Shown: positions 47,300-56,680 of the stretch, one piece after another
Numbering within the stretch: position 1 is the first letter of the stretch
Layout: each line of letters begins with the position of its first letter
NCBI GenBank assembly: GCA_021816625.1
Contig: JAKAXM010000002.1
Location: 85,095 to 149,094, forward strand
Origin: Pseudomonadota bacterium
GTDB lineage: Bacteria > Pseudomonadota > Gammaproteobacteria > Acidiferrobacterales > Acidiferrobacteraceae
Direction: 5' to 3'
DNA length: 64,000 nucleotides
The notes under the pieces: generated by a model
Told to the model about the DNA's origin: nothing
The model's database searches: none
Seen by the model: only the letters and a program-made list of their open reading frames with translations
Program-made: the position numbers and the translations under genes

Positions 47300-50288
47300 A
47301 AAGCGAGGCGGCAAGCGCCACGACGAGCCCCCCCATGACAGCCGTGGCAAGGGGCTTTAAGAGGTCGGTCCCATGCCCGACACCAATAGCAAGCGGCAGA
47401 AAACCGAGCACATCGGCGGCCATGGTCATGAGGATGGGGCGGAGCCGGCGGCGGGCGGCGAGCTCTACCTCGAGACGGCCGGGAGGCGCGCGATAATGAC
47501 GGGCCTGGCCGAATATCAGGATGCCGTTATTCACGACGATCGCGAACACGAGCAGGACCCCCAGAAACGAGGTGCTATCGAGCGGTATGCCGCGCAGCCA
47601 AAGGCCGGCCAACGAACCGAGCGCGCTCAGGGCGGTTGCGACCAGCACGGCAAATGCGGCCCGCTGGGCGCGCAGTTGGTAGCCGACCAGCACGAGCAGG
47701 ACGAGCAGGGCGAAGGCCAAGGTGACTTCCATCTGCGCAAAACTCTTGGTCTGTTCCTTGTAGTAACCCGCGATATGGGCGGTGATCCCAGGAGGGAAGG
47801 GGGTCTTTGCGATCAGGCCGCGGGCAACGGCGGCGGCTTGCGCCAAGCCCATCGCGCGGTGCGGCCGGATCTGGATATCAGCGAAGGGTACGAGATTCTG
47901 GTGCGTTACAACGGCAACCGAGGGGGTCGCGCGGGTACGCGCAAACGCCGACAGCGGGGCGTAGGGCCCGTGGGGCGCATGCACGAAAAGCCGCGGGGTA
48001 AAGCGGGCGCTGATCGCGCCGGTTGGGCGGGTACTTACGGCAATCGGCAGGATCTGGGCGCCATGGAGCATATAACCGGCCGGTACCCCCCAATAGGCGG
48101 CCTCGATCTGGCGCGCCAGAAAGGGGGGTGTAAGCCCGTTTTGCAGGGCCCTCAGCCGCGGGCTCACGGTGATCTCGGGGCCGGCCGAAGAGGTGGGGAA
48201 GCTTACATTGGCGAACCGGTGGCTGTGCGCGAGGCGCGCCTTGAGGCGCCCCGCATATACGGCGAGAGCGGAAGCGCTATGGCCGAAAACCTCGACGTCC
48301 AGGGGGGAATGCGCACCGGAAAGGTTGCCAAGCTGGGTGACGAGGAGCTGATGGAGCTTCAGCATCGAAAGGCTCGGGTAGGCGGCGCGAAACTGCGTTC
48401 CGAGCCGGCGCATGACGGCGACCGCAGAGGCGGCGGGCTTCAGGGTCAAGACAAGATCGCCCTTGTTCGGCGTCGCGCGTGGATTGCCGAGGCTTTGGCC
48501 GACGACGACGGAGGCCGTGGCCACAGCCTTATCGCGGGCTGCGATCGCGATTAGGCCGCGGCCGACGGCGAGCGTTTGCCCCGCCGAACTTCCCACGGCG
48601 GTGCGAAACGGCACGGCGATCACGCCCTCATTCCAGGCGGGTAGAAAGGCGGTTGGCAGGATCCGGAATAGCCCGTAGGCCAGGGCTAGGACGGCGACAC
48701 TGGCGAAGACCCCGAGGTAGGGGCGGCGCAATGCGCCGCGCAGCCCCCGGGCATAGGCCACACGGGCCCGCCGCGCGCCGCGCAAACCTCGGCTGTGTCG
48801 CCGGGGACGACCGGCCAGCATGACCGCCAGGAGCGGCGTCACCGACAAGGCAACGGCCTGGGAAACAACAAGAGCGGTTACGAGCGCAATCGCCATTTGG
48901 CGAAACAGCACGCCGATCGTACCGGTCAGAAGGATCAGGGGCACGAAGACGAGCGCCGAGGTGAGGGTCGCGAAGGTCATCATGGGCAGAACCTCCGCCG
49001 CGGCGCGCAAGGCATGACTGCGGCGGGTCGCGGGTGGTCCGGCATGGGAACCATGGGTCGCCTGCTCGATGACGACGATGGCGTGGTCGACAAGCGCGCC
49101 GAGCGCGGCGGTGATACCGCCCAGGGTCATGATGTTGAGGCCCAAATGGAGCATATGCAGAACGACGAAGGTGCCAGCGAGCGCCAGAGGCACGACGATC
49201 AAGGTCGCAAGCGCGGTATCGAATCGGCGCAAAAAGGCGAGCAGTACGGCAAACGTGATGATCGTGCCCAGGATCAGCGCGACCCACACGTCATGAAGGC
49301 TTGCAGTGATGAGGCGTGATAGATCGTAATCGCGCACCAGATGCTCGTCGGCGGGCAGGCCCTTGCGCAGGGCCGCAATGGCGTGCGCCACGCCGCGCGC
49401 GACATGCGCGACATTGGCGCTGGCCTGGGCCGCCACCTCGATGAGTAGGCTATGCGCATGGTGGGCCACCGCCGCACCGCGGACCCGCGGCGGGGGGCCC
49501 ACATAAATATGAGCGAATGCCGCGAGCGGAAGCACGGCTCCCCGGGGACCGCCGACGGCGACCGGCAAACGCCTAAGTCCTGCTATGGTCGCCGGCCGAC
49601 CCGCCGCGGTGAGCAGGACGCTGCCATGAAAACCCGCCAGGATGCCGCCGAAGTAGGGGCCTTGGTGGGCACGCAGCAAGGCGGCGATCCGCTGGAGGCC
49701 CAGGCCGCGGCCGATCAGCCGCCGCAGCGAGAGATCGACGTGGACCTCGGGCCAGCCGCGACCGATGGCCGAGACCGTGTAGACGCCTGGTACATCGAGG
49801 AGCCGAGGTTTTATGGTAAACGCGTAAGCCGGCATCATGGCGCTGCTCGTCTGCGTTTGCGAGACCAGCGCATATTCGGCGAAAGGGTAGATGCTTGGCA
49901 TCATGAGCCGCACGCTCATATGAGCCCCGGGCGGTAAGCCGACCTGCCCTAGGCGCGCCTCGAGGAGCAGATAGGCGTTGCTCGGCGTGATGGCGCTATT
50001 GAAAAAAACGTGGATCTTGCTCAAACCATTGCTGGTCGTGGATCGCACCAGGGTGACGTCCTGCACGCCCTTGGCGGCCTGCTCGAGCGGTTCGGTAACG
50101 CGCACCAGCATGACCGGCACCGGCAGATAGCCATCGCTGACGACCACCGACATGCGCGGGAAGTTGACGCTGGGAAAGACGCTGCGTGGCAAGGCCCGGA
50201 AGGCGAATACGCCGGCGGCCAACATGAGGGCCGCGACAAGCCAGGTCGTGTAGCGATTGGCCCATAGGGCCTCGAGATAGGCCTTCAC
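47250..50288 (-). CDS. RND-family efflux permease
   Basis: 1012 residues, inner-membrane proton-driven pump. Two repeats, each with one helix, a large periplasmic loop and further helices. The TM4 proton-relay region reads GALVDHAIVVIEQ: one Asp followed by His rather than the Asp-Asp of AcrB-type drug pumps, closer to heavy-metal (HME) members such as CusA. The substrate is not assigned because methionine or other metal-binding residues were not traced. GTG start overlaps the adaptor stop as GTGA. Last gene of a three-gene tripartite efflux operon. Confidence 0.92.
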   Translation of the reverse strand: MKAYLEALWANRYTTWLVAALMLAAGVFAFRALPRSVFPSVNFPRMSVVVSDGYLPVPVMLVRVTEPLEQAAKGVQDVTLVRSTTSNGLSKIHVFFNSAITPSNAYLLLEARLGQVGLPPGAHMSVRLMMPSIYPFAEYALVSQTQTSSAMMPAYAFTIKPRLLDVPGVYTVSAIGRGWPEVHVDLSLRRLIGRGLGLQRIAALLRAHQGPYFGGILAGFHGSVLLTAAGRPATIAGLRRLPVAVGGPRGAVLPLAAFAHIYVGPPPRVRGAAVAHHAHSLLIEVAAQASANVAHVARGVAHAIAALRKGLPADEHLVRDYDLSRLITASLHDVWVALILGTIITFAVLLAFLRRFDTALATLIVVPLALAGTFVVLHMLHLGLNIMTLGGITAALGALVDHAIVVIEQATHGSHAGPPATRRSHALRAAAEVLPMMTFATLTSALVFVPLILLTGTIGVLFRQMAIALVTALVVSQAVALSVTPLLAVMLAGRPRRHSRGLRGARRARVAYARGLRGALRRPYLGVFASVAVLALAYGLFRILPTAFLPAWNEGVIAVPFRTAVGSSAGQTLAVGRGLIAIAARDKAVATASVVVGQSLGNPRATPNKGDLVLTLKPAASAVAVMRRLGTQFRAAYPSLSMLKLHQLLVTQLGNLSGAHSPLDVEVFGHSASALAVYAGRLKARLAHSHRFANVSFPTSSAGPEITVSPRLRALQNGLTPPFLARQIEAAYWGVPAGYMLHGAQILPIAVSTRPTGAISARFTPRLFVHAPHGPYAPLSAFARTRATPSVAVVTHQNLVPFADIQIRPHRAMGLAQAAAVARGLIAKTPFPPGITAHIAGYYKEQTKSFAQMEVTLAFALLVLLVLVGYQLRAQRAAFAVLVATALSALGSLAGLWLRGIPLDSTSFLGVLLVFAIVVNNGILIFGQARHYRAPPGRLEVELAARRRLRPILMTMAADVLGFLPLAIGVGHGTDLLKPLATAVMGGLVVALAASLFIGPMLYVSLLPRPKR

Positions 50289-51262
50289 GGTGCGACCTGG
50301 ACGCGTGTGTGGCTACGAATGCGCGCCACATGCGAGACGATCACGCGGGCGCCGGGCGCCCAATGACCCGTGAGATAGGCGTCATGGACGCCGATATGTC
50401 CTACGGTGACGGGTACCGCCTGCGCATAGCCGGCGTGGACTACGTAGATCTCTGGCTGCCCGTGATGCATCAATAGCGCCGCGCGCGGCACGGCAAACGC
50501 AGGGCGGCGGTGACCAAAGAGCGTGAGCCATACCACTTGACCCGGCCGCAGATCGGTGGCCAGGCCCCGCACATAGACCCGCACGAGACTCAAACGGTCG
50601 AGACGCGTGCCCAGGGCATAGACCCGGCCCGTGGCATCGGCCTGCCCCGTGCCCGGCGCAAGGCGGGCACGGGCCCCGGCGTAGAGGAGCGCGGCCGCAT
50701 GGACGGTGACCGCGCAGGTCTCGTATAGACCCCCCGCACCGGCCACTTGCACAGCCGGTGCCCCGCGCGCAAGCCAAGCGCCGGGCGCGGCCCGGTAGCG
50801 GACATTGCCGGCAAAGGGGGCGCGCACTACGCCACGAGCCAGACGGACGCTCGCGGCAAACCAAGCCGCGCGATGCGCCTGCCATTGCGCGCGCAGGCTA
50901 TGGGCCCGCGCGGGCGTCACGAGTCCCTGCCGGGCCAGAACCCGGGCCTGTTCGTAGGCCGTCTTCGCGGCCGCCGCCTGCGCCTGCAGGGCGCGGATCG
51001 TGGCCGCGAGGCTCGTGGGCAAGAGCCGGGCTACGACGGTTCCCGCCGCAACCCGGGTGCCCGGGGCAACGGGTAGGGGCCCCATAACCGCGTCATAGGG
51101 GGCGCGCACTAAGACATGGTCGGGACCATGCACACGCGCGAAGACGCGGATGGCGGGACGATAAGAGACCGCTCGAGGAACGACGGCATGAACCGTCACG
51201 GGGGGTGCCGCCGCGTAGACCGGACCTAGCACAAAAAGGAGAAGCCATAGGGATTTTTTCAT
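50285..51262 (-). CDS. Efflux RND periplasmic adaptor subunit
   Basis: 325 residues, membrane-fusion protein. It has a signal peptide of about 18 residues (MKKSLWLLLFVLGPVYA), a lipoyl-like half motif RAPYDAVMGPLPVAPGTRV, a helical hairpin rich in Ala/Arg around residues 105-140, then the second lipoyl half VRAPFAGNVRYRAAPGAWL and beta-barrel domains. It is shorter than most RND adaptors. Overlaps both neighbours by 4 bases. Confidence 0.9.
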   Translation of the reverse strand: MKKSLWLLLFVLGPVYAAAPPVTVHAVVPRAVSYRPAIRVFARVHGPDHVLVRAPYDAVMGPLPVAPGTRVAAGTVVARLLPTSLAATIRALQAQAAAAKTAYEQARVLARQGLVTPARAHSLRAQWQAHRAAWFAASVRLARGVVRAPFAGNVRYRAAPGAWLARGAPAVQVAGAGGLYETCAVTVHAAALLYAGARARLAPGTGQADATGRVYALGTRLDRLSLVRVYVRGLATDLRPGQVVWLTLFGHRRPAFAVPRAALLMHHGQPEIYVVHAGYAQAVPVTVGHIGVHDAYLTGHWAPGARVIVSHVARIRSHTRVQVAP

Positions 51263-52611
51263 GAGCGGGCACCGGACCAGGGTCTGGCCACCGCGGCGTC
51301 CAGGGCGAGCACGGCGCTGTCGCGCGCGAGGTGCAAGGCACTGATCCGCAACTGGGCAGACAGCAGGCTTTGAGTCAGGGTCATATAGGACACGAGGCCT
51401 AAGGCGTGGGCCACGTAGGAAAGGCGGGCCGCGCGCGCGGCCCGCCGCAGGAGCGCCCGCCGGCCCTTGAGCCTTTGAATCTCGCGATCGAGGCTCGCAA
51501 CCCGGGCATGGAGGGCATAGATCTGCGATCGGGCGCTCGCCAGACGCGCCACATAGCGCCGGAAGAGTTCGGCGCGCCGCGCGCGGGCGATAGCAACAGC
51601 CCCACGATTCGCGTTGAAGAGCGGCACGACGAGACTCAACTGGATACCGGCCTCGGAGACGCCTGAACTATTGCGGGCCCCGGCCAGCCCGAGACTTAAG
51701 CGCGGATATTGGTCGAGAATGGCACGCAAAAGCGCGGCATCGGCGCTGTGGTAGGCCGCGACCAGGGCTACGAGGTCGAGCCGACGGGCGAGCGCGCGGT
51801 GGAACAGTACGGCCGGGGGGGCTGTGATGACCGGCAGCGGACCCGGGTGGGCGAGCGGCAGGCGGGTTTGAGGGGCAAGGCCGAGTTCGCGATTGAGAGC
51901 CAACCGCGCCTGCACCAACGCCCTGTGCAAGGCCGTAGCAGTCATGCGTAGCCGGTCCTGAGCCGCTTGCACATACAGTAGGCGCCGGCGCGCGAGCAGA
52001 CCCTGGTGGACATCACGCGCCAGCAGGCTTTCATGTCCGGCCCACAGGTGCTGCGCGGTCCTCGCGATTCGCCACTCGTTATGCAACCAGTAGACACGCC
52101 GCGTCCCTAACCGCGCCGCGTTGGCGGCGATCCACTCATGCCAGGCGACAGCGAAACGGACCGCGGCCGCCTGTTCTCGGGCCATGCGCACATCGGTACC
52201 CTGGGTCACGAGCCGCGAGAGGTCCCACAAAAAACCGTCCGAGAGCGCGGCTGTGCGGCCGCTTGCACCGAGCCCGTAGGGCTTTAAGGCACTAAACTGG
52301 ATAACAGGGTCGGGCAGCAGACCGGCGGCAAAGACCTGGGCGTGCGCCACCCGCTCTCGGGCCCGCAGGGCCCGCAGGGCCGGGTTCGCGATTACGGCTA
52401 TGACCCCGAGCTCCTTGCCGGTCAGCGGCTTTTGGAAATCGAGATCGAGGGGCGGGAGACCCTGGACGCGCAGTGTGTGCGCCGCACGCACCAGGGCCTT
52501 GCGCGTCGGCCCCTGCAAGGCGGCAAGCGCCGGCCCGCGCAAGGGCTTGGCATGATAGGCCGCGCACCCCGATAAAACCGCGACGGCGAGGATCGCTAAC
52601 GGATTGCGCAC
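51259..52611 (-). CDS. TolC-family outer membrane efflux lipoprotein
   Basis: 450 residues. A signal sequence with lipobox LSGC (Cys17 or so) indicates lipidation, as in the NodT/OprM subclass of TolC proteins. Two long helical repeats of the OEP domain follow, with Ala/Arg/Leu-rich coiled-coil segments. GTG start at 52611, one base after the upstream gene's stop region; the frame is open further upstream. First gene of the RND efflux operon, so the order is outer channel, adaptor, pump. Confidence 0.87.
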   Translation of the reverse strand: MRNPLAILAVAVLSGCAAYHAKPLRGPALAALQGPTRKALVRAAHTLRVQGLPPLDLDFQKPLTGKELGVIAVIANPALRALRARERVAHAQVFAAGLLPDPVIQFSALKPYGLGASGRTAALSDGFLWDLSRLVTQGTDVRMAREQAAAVRFAVAWHEWIAANAARLGTRRVYWLHNEWRIARTAQHLWAGHESLLARDVHQGLLARRRLLYVQAAQDRLRMTATALHRALVQARLALNRELGLAPQTRLPLAHPGPLPVITAPPAVLFHRALARRLDLVALVAAYHSADAALLRAILDQYPRLSLGLAGARNSSGVSEAGIQLSLVVPLFNANRGAVAIARARRAELFRRYVARLASARSQIYALHARVASLDREIQRLKGRRALLRRAARAARLSYVAHALGLVSYMTLTQSLLSAQLRISALHLARDSAVLALDAAVARPWSGARS

Positions 52612-52612
52612 C

Positions 52613-53269
52613 TTATGCGATCGGCAAAAGCTGATCAAAGGAATCGACGGCGGGGAATTCCCCACAATCCTTTTCGGGGCCCTGCAGATCCGGCTTGCGT
52701 ATGGCGAGCAGGTGCCGGATGCCGTGGGCGCGCGCACAGCGGAGCACGGGCAGGCTGTCGTCTATGAGCAGGGTGCGCGCTGGATCGAACGGTTCGAGTG
52801 CATGGAGCTCCCGCCAGAAAGGCGGATGTTCCTTGGCAAGCCCCAGATCGTGCGCGCAAAATACGGCGTCCATGTACTGGTCGATGTTCGTGCGCCGGAA
52901 TTTCAGGGTAACGGTCTTGCCGTGGGCATTGGTGACCAACACCAAACGCTTGCCAGCCTCACGCATGGCGCGCAAAAACTCCTCGGCGTGGGGCCGCATC
53001 ATGATGCGCTGCGCGACCTCTTCCTTAAGCTTCGGAATGTCGAGGGCAAGCTCATCGCTCCAGTAGTCGACGCTATACCAGTTCAAAGTCCCCTCGGCCT
53101 TACGGAAGCGCTGGTAGAGGTGGGCCTTGGCCTCGCTCAAGGGGAGACCGTTTTGTTCGGCGTAGCGGAGCGGGACGTGCTCCTGCCAAAAGTGATTATC
53201 GAAATGCAGGTCGAGCAGGGTCCCGTCCATGTCCAGAAAGGTCGTTTCTATCAAACTCCAGTCAATCAT
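52613..53269 (-). CDS. HAD-family GMP/IMP nucleotidase, YrfG-like
   Basis: 218 residues. HAD motifs are TFLDMDGTLLDLHFDNHFW (motif I, nucleophile Asp in DMDGT), VLVTNAHGKT (motif II), and LLIDDSLPVL (motif IV). The long N-terminal segment with FWQEHVPLRYAEQNGL matches YrfG, a purine 5'-nucleotidase in E. coli. It is unrelated to the mtn cluster. Stop lies 2 bases from the start of the TolC-like gene, so cotranscription is possible. Confidence 0.87.
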   Translation of the reverse strand: MIDWSLIETTFLDMDGTLLDLHFDNHFWQEHVPLRYAEQNGLPLSEAKAHLYQRFRKAEGTLNWYSVDYWSDELALDIPKLKEEVAQRIMMRPHAEEFLRAMREAGKRLVLVTNAHGKTVTLKFRRTNIDQYMDAVFCAHDLGLAKEHPPFWRELHALEPFDPARTLLIDDSLPVLRCARAHGIRHLLAIRKPDLQGPEKDCGEFPAVDSFDQLLPIA

Positions 53270-53351
53270 CCGTCGCCCCCTGCATCCATTATAGTGAGTC
53301 GAGGCGTATCTGCGCTAGCGAAACCGAGGATCATCATGTTAGCCTCGCCTC

Positions 53352-53813
53352 ATGATCACAGATCCGACCTGCCCGCTCTGCCACGGGGATCCGGCGCAGA
53401 TTTTGTGGGAGGATAGCCACTGTCTCGTCATCGCAGCCGAAGCCGCCGGCCTGGGAACCCTGTGCCGCGTGATATGGCGGGACCACGTTGCCGAAATGAC
53501 GGATCTCGATCCCGGGCGCGCACGACAGTTCATGGAGGTGGTGTGGGGCGTGGAGACGGCACTGCGCCGCTGCCTTGCCCCCACCAAAATGAATGTCGCG
53601 TCACTGGGCAATATGGTCCCACATCTGCACTGGCACGTCATACCGCGCTATGCAGACGACGCGTATTTTCCCGACAGCATATGGGCTCGCGCGCGGCGCA
53701 CCGGAACGGAGCACCGGCCGCACACGATGGAAGACCTGCGTAGGGCCCTGGGTGCGGCGCTCGCCGAGCGGCTTGCGGCAACGCGCGATGCCGGTACACC
53801 GCCTCGAACCTAA
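53352..53813 (+). CDS. HIT-family nucleotide-binding protein
   Basis: 153 residues. Histidine-triad motif HLHWHVIPR near residue 97 and an N-terminal CPLCHGDP zinc-type pair. HIT proteins hydrolyse or transfer nucleoside phosphoramidates or dinucleotides; this length and the N-terminal TCPLC resemble proteobacterial HIT hydrolases of unknown substrate. It is divergent from the nucleotidase gene. Confidence 0.9.
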   Translation: MITDPTCPLCHGDPAQILWEDSHCLVIAAEAAGLGTLCRVIWRDHVAEMTDLDPGRARQFMEVVWGVETALRRCLAPTKMNVASLGNMVPHLHWHVIPRYADDAYFPDSIWARARRTGTEHRPHTMEDLRRALGAALAERLAATRDAGTPPRT

Positions 53814-53842
53814 GCGGTGCGAGACGGGCTTGCCGGCACCGT

Positions 53843-55006
53843 TCAGGGCCCGGGCAAGATCAGGCGGCTTGTGTTGGCCTGCGCTACCCGTTCGGGAAGG
53901 CTTGCCCGAAACCTATCCATGACCCGCTCGGCGGTCAGCCGATAGGTCGTAAGCTTGCCGCCGAATATGCTGATGAGGCGAGGTACCGGGGCATCCGCCA
54001 GCAATACGGTGTCCCGGCGGCGGGCGCTGAGATCGCTTGCGCCGCGCGGCAGGACCCGCAGGCCGGCGAAGGCGTCCACGACGGTGGTAGAGAACTGCGG
54101 GAAACAGGCGGCCAGGACTTCCTGCAGATAGGCGATCTCGCCTGCAGTCGGTGCGATTTGGCCCGGATCGCCAACGTAGCGGCGTTCGGTCGTGCCCGTA
54201 AGGACCCGGCCCCGCCACGGCAGAATGAAGACCGGACGCTGGTCGGAGGGACTTTCCGCATAATAGCCGCCGGACCTGAGCGTGCCCTCGGTAATGATGT
54301 GGGTACCTGCTACGAGATCATGGTCGATACGCGGAGGGCCCGGCAAAATGCGGGCGAGTGTGGGGCCGGCCCACGGACCCGTGGCATTGACGAGGACTTG
54401 TGCCATGCAGGAGCCCACGATGCCGCCTTGCACATAACGCACCTCGTAGCCATGGGCATTGCGCTCGGCCCCGATGAAGCGTGCGCCCACCTGCAGGTCG
54501 GCCCCAAAATCTCGCGCCGAACGGGCGACGGCGTGGGTCAGCGCCACATCGTCGGTCTGCGCATCGTAATAACGGAAGACGGCCCGTAGCCCGGCGGTCT
54601 GCAGACCATCGAGATCGCCCCATGCGCGGCGCGGTAGCGCCGCAAAACGGCCGCCCGGACCGGATGAAAGCAGTCTATAGAATTGCAAGCCTGCCCGGAT
54701 CCGGCGCGCCGTGCGGCGGGCCCCCGCATAGACAGGCAGGTGAAAGGCCTTGCGCTCGACCAAATCCGGGGCGATCCCGAGCAAGGTCTCGCGCTCCCGC
54801 AGAGATTCGCGCACGAGCCGTAGCTGTCCTGACTCCAGATAACGTAAGCCCCCGTGTATCAGTTTGGTCGAACGCCCCGAGGTGCCGGCCGCCAGGACCT
54901 CCTGTTCCAGCAACAGGGTCCGGTATCCGCGCACAGCCGCAGCCTGGGCCACACCGACGCCGTGAATGCCGCCGCCGATGATGACGACATCGAACGCGGC
55001 GCTCAT
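53843..55006 (-). CDS. Glycerol-3-phosphate dehydrogenase/oxidase, GlpD-like, short form
   Basis: 387 residues. FAD-binding N-terminus DVVIIGGGIHGVGVAQAAA, then GTSGRSTKLIHGGLRYLE, VNATGPWAG and GGKLTTYRLTAERV, all GlpD hallmarks. Classical GlpD is about 500 residues; this protein stops soon after the GKLTTYR motif and lacks the C-terminal helical (DAO_C) domain of about 120 residues. The ATG overlaps the stop of the glycerophosphodiesterase gene as ATGA, consistent with degradation of glycerophosphodiesters to dihydroxyacetone phosphate. Confidence 0.87.
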   Translation of the reverse strand: MSAAFDVVIIGGGIHGVGVAQAAAVRGYRTLLLEQEVLAAGTSGRSTKLIHGGLRYLESGQLRLVRESLRERETLLGIAPDLVERKAFHLPVYAGARRTARRIRAGLQFYRLLSSGPGGRFAALPRRAWGDLDGLQTAGLRAVFRYYDAQTDDVALTHAVARSARDFGADLQVGARFIGAERNAHGYEVRYVQGGIVGSCMAQVLVNATGPWAGPTLARILPGPPRIDHDLVAGTHIITEGTLRSGGYYAESPSDQRPVFILPWRGRVLTGTTERRYVGDPGQIAPTAGEIAYLQEVLAACFPQFSTTVVDAFAGLRVLPRGASDLSARRRDTVLLADAPVPRLISIFGGKLTTYRLTAERVMDRFRASLPERVAQANTSRLILPGP

Positions 55007-55728
55007 GAAACAATCCCCAGGGCCTGAGCGAGCTCAGCCACGGCGAAGGTCTCGACGAACCGCACCCCGCGGGCCTCGAGGTCGCGCGCGACGTCGGCAT
55101 CGTCCACCTCGTAGACGGCAAGGGCCGCGCCCGCGGGGTCAAGGGGGCCGGCCGGCAGGGCCTGCCAATCGCAGAAATGGTAGTCGGGCGCAAGGGCCTG
55201 GATCGCGGGCGCCGCGAAATCCCGGTAGTGCGAGGTCACAAGGCCAATCTGCGCAAAACAGCCGCGCGCGGCCGCAATGACAGGGACCGCAAAGGAGATT
55301 AGGACGGTCTGGGCGCGCACAGCCGCGAGCGCGTCATGGATGAGGGCGACCGCCTGCGCTGCACCAAAGACCTCGGCGGCGCGACCTTTGACCTCTACGA
55401 AGGCGGTAACGGCGGGGTTGCGGCCCAGAAACGCCGCGAGGTCGGTGAGGCGGGCCACGGGATTGCCGCGAAACCGCTCGCCGAACAAGCTGGGGAGGGA
55501 GGCACTAAAGGTCGCTACGGTCGCGGCGTCATACTGATCTATGGCGCCCTCGTGCCCGCACACGCGACGGCAGTCGTCGTCATGAAACAAGACAGGTACG
55601 CCGTCCCGCGTGATCTGGACGTCGACCTCGACGTAGCGGGCCCCAGCGGCCACCGCCGCCGCGATCGCGACCAAGGTGTTTTCAGGGAAGCGGCGCGCAT
55701 AGCCGCGGTGGGCGATGAGTTCAACCAT
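55003..55728 (-). CDS. ugpQ: Glycerophosphodiester phosphodiesterase
   Basis: 241 residues. The GDPD TIM barrel begins LIAHRGYARRFPENTLVAI, with the catalytic His and Glu, and YVEVDVQITRDGVPVLFHD with metal-binding acids. It hydrolyses glycerophosphodiesters to glycerol-3-phosphate; no signal peptide is seen, so it is cytosolic (UgpQ type). It precedes the GlpD-like gene with a 4-base overlap. Confidence 0.93.
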   Translation of the reverse strand: MVELIAHRGYARRFPENTLVAIAAAVAAGARYVEVDVQITRDGVPVLFHDDDCRRVCGHEGAIDQYDAATVATFSASLPSLFGERFRGNPVARLTDLAAFLGRNPAVTAFVEVKGRAAEVFGAAQAVALIHDALAAVRAQTVLISFAVPVIAAARGCFAQIGLVTSHYRDFAAPAIQALAPDYHFCDWQALPAGPLDPAGAALAVYEVDDADVARDLEARGVRFVETFAVAELAQALGIVS

Positions 55729-56051
55729 GGGTCTTCGCTTGACAGGGATGGACCGGCCCAGGACTTGCTTGGCCGGGCGAACGCTACGCTACACCCGCCC
55801 AGGGCCGCCTTCAATCACCGAGGACTCCGTCTGTCTGAAAGGTGCGCGGCGGCTGCGGGAGCGAGGCATGAATGGTCATGGCATGAGGGAGAGGATGCCC
55901 TGAGGGCCTATTGGGTCTCCCTATCCACGCACTTAGCCTGTAGCGGCGGATGGGGAGCAGGGGACGGACCGTGAACCGGCGCTGAGTACATCCGGCATTC
56001 GCCGGTAAGCGCGGCCAAGATGCCGGGCGCCGACAGGGCCGGGCCTAACGT

Positions 56052-56072
56052 GCCCCCTTGAAAAAAAGGGGC
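56052..56072. other. GC-stem, A-loop hairpin
   Basis: GCCCCCTTGAAAAAAAGGGGC: a 5- to 6-bp stem with an A-rich loop. On the minus strand the T-run lies inside the stem-loop, so it is not a typical terminator, though it may act as one weakly for the ugpQ side. Confidence 0.3.
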
Positions 56073-56201
56073 GTCGCGCGGTCGCGAGGGTTGGCAAGGA
56101 ATACGGTGCGGCAGGAGACGGGGCGAGGAGGGCTGCCGTGACCAAAGGTATCTCCGACACTAATGATCTCGACCAGGGCCGGCCTTGGCGTCAGGGGAAT
56201 C

Positions 56202-56300
56202 CTAGGTCGGGTTACGGTCTTTGCGGTGGACGGGCACAACGATGGCGACCGCGGTCACAAGCGGCGCCGATAGCGCCAGGATGATGGCGAAATCGATCAT
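56202..56300 (-). CDS. Possible 32-residue membrane peptide
   Basis: A short frame encodes MIDFAIILALSAPLVTAVAI then VVPVHRKDRNPT: one hydrophobic helix and a basic end, the look of small single-pass membrane proteins. No good ribosome binding site was found, and no known family is recognised, so this is tentative. Confidence 0.25.
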   Translation of the reverse strand: MIDFAIILALSAPLVTAVAIVVPVHRKDRNPT

Positions 56301-56680
56301 GATGAAACGGTATCCGGCGGCGGGGCCGCAGGGGCACTACAACCACTGAGACTGCGATCGGCAACGACGGGTGCCGCGCCCGCTTGCTACAAAAGGGGGT
56401 GCCCCATGAGTCTCGAAACGCGTCCTGATCCCTGATGACCTTGCCCAAACCATCGGGACCCGGAAGAACTTGTGGGATCCGCCAAACGCGCCGCGTGACA
56501 ACACCTGAGTCGGGTTGTCATGAGGTCTCTTGGGCCGGACGTTTGGGTGAGTGTCAAATGCCCGGGCACGGCCGACAATAGCGGGGGCCGCCAGGAGCCT
56601 GGGCCGGCTGCGAGGAGGGGTGACGGCGACCGGGGGGCGGGAGACGGCGGACCTGGGATGAACGTATCGTGGGGCTTCGA

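Larger units (their letters stand above)
55729..56680. other. Gene-poor region, about 950 bases
   Basis: No convincing gene of normal size lies here. Several overlapping open frames exist on both strands but have biased, low-complexity composition. Notable pieces are a hairpin at 56052-56072 and a possible 32-residue hydrophobic peptide at 56202-56300 on the minus strand. Confidence 0.5.

Noticed and set aside
52613..53269. HAD protein as the missing MtnX phosphatase
   Set aside because: Its N-terminal segment and length match YrfG, and it lies 30 kb away from the mtn genes.
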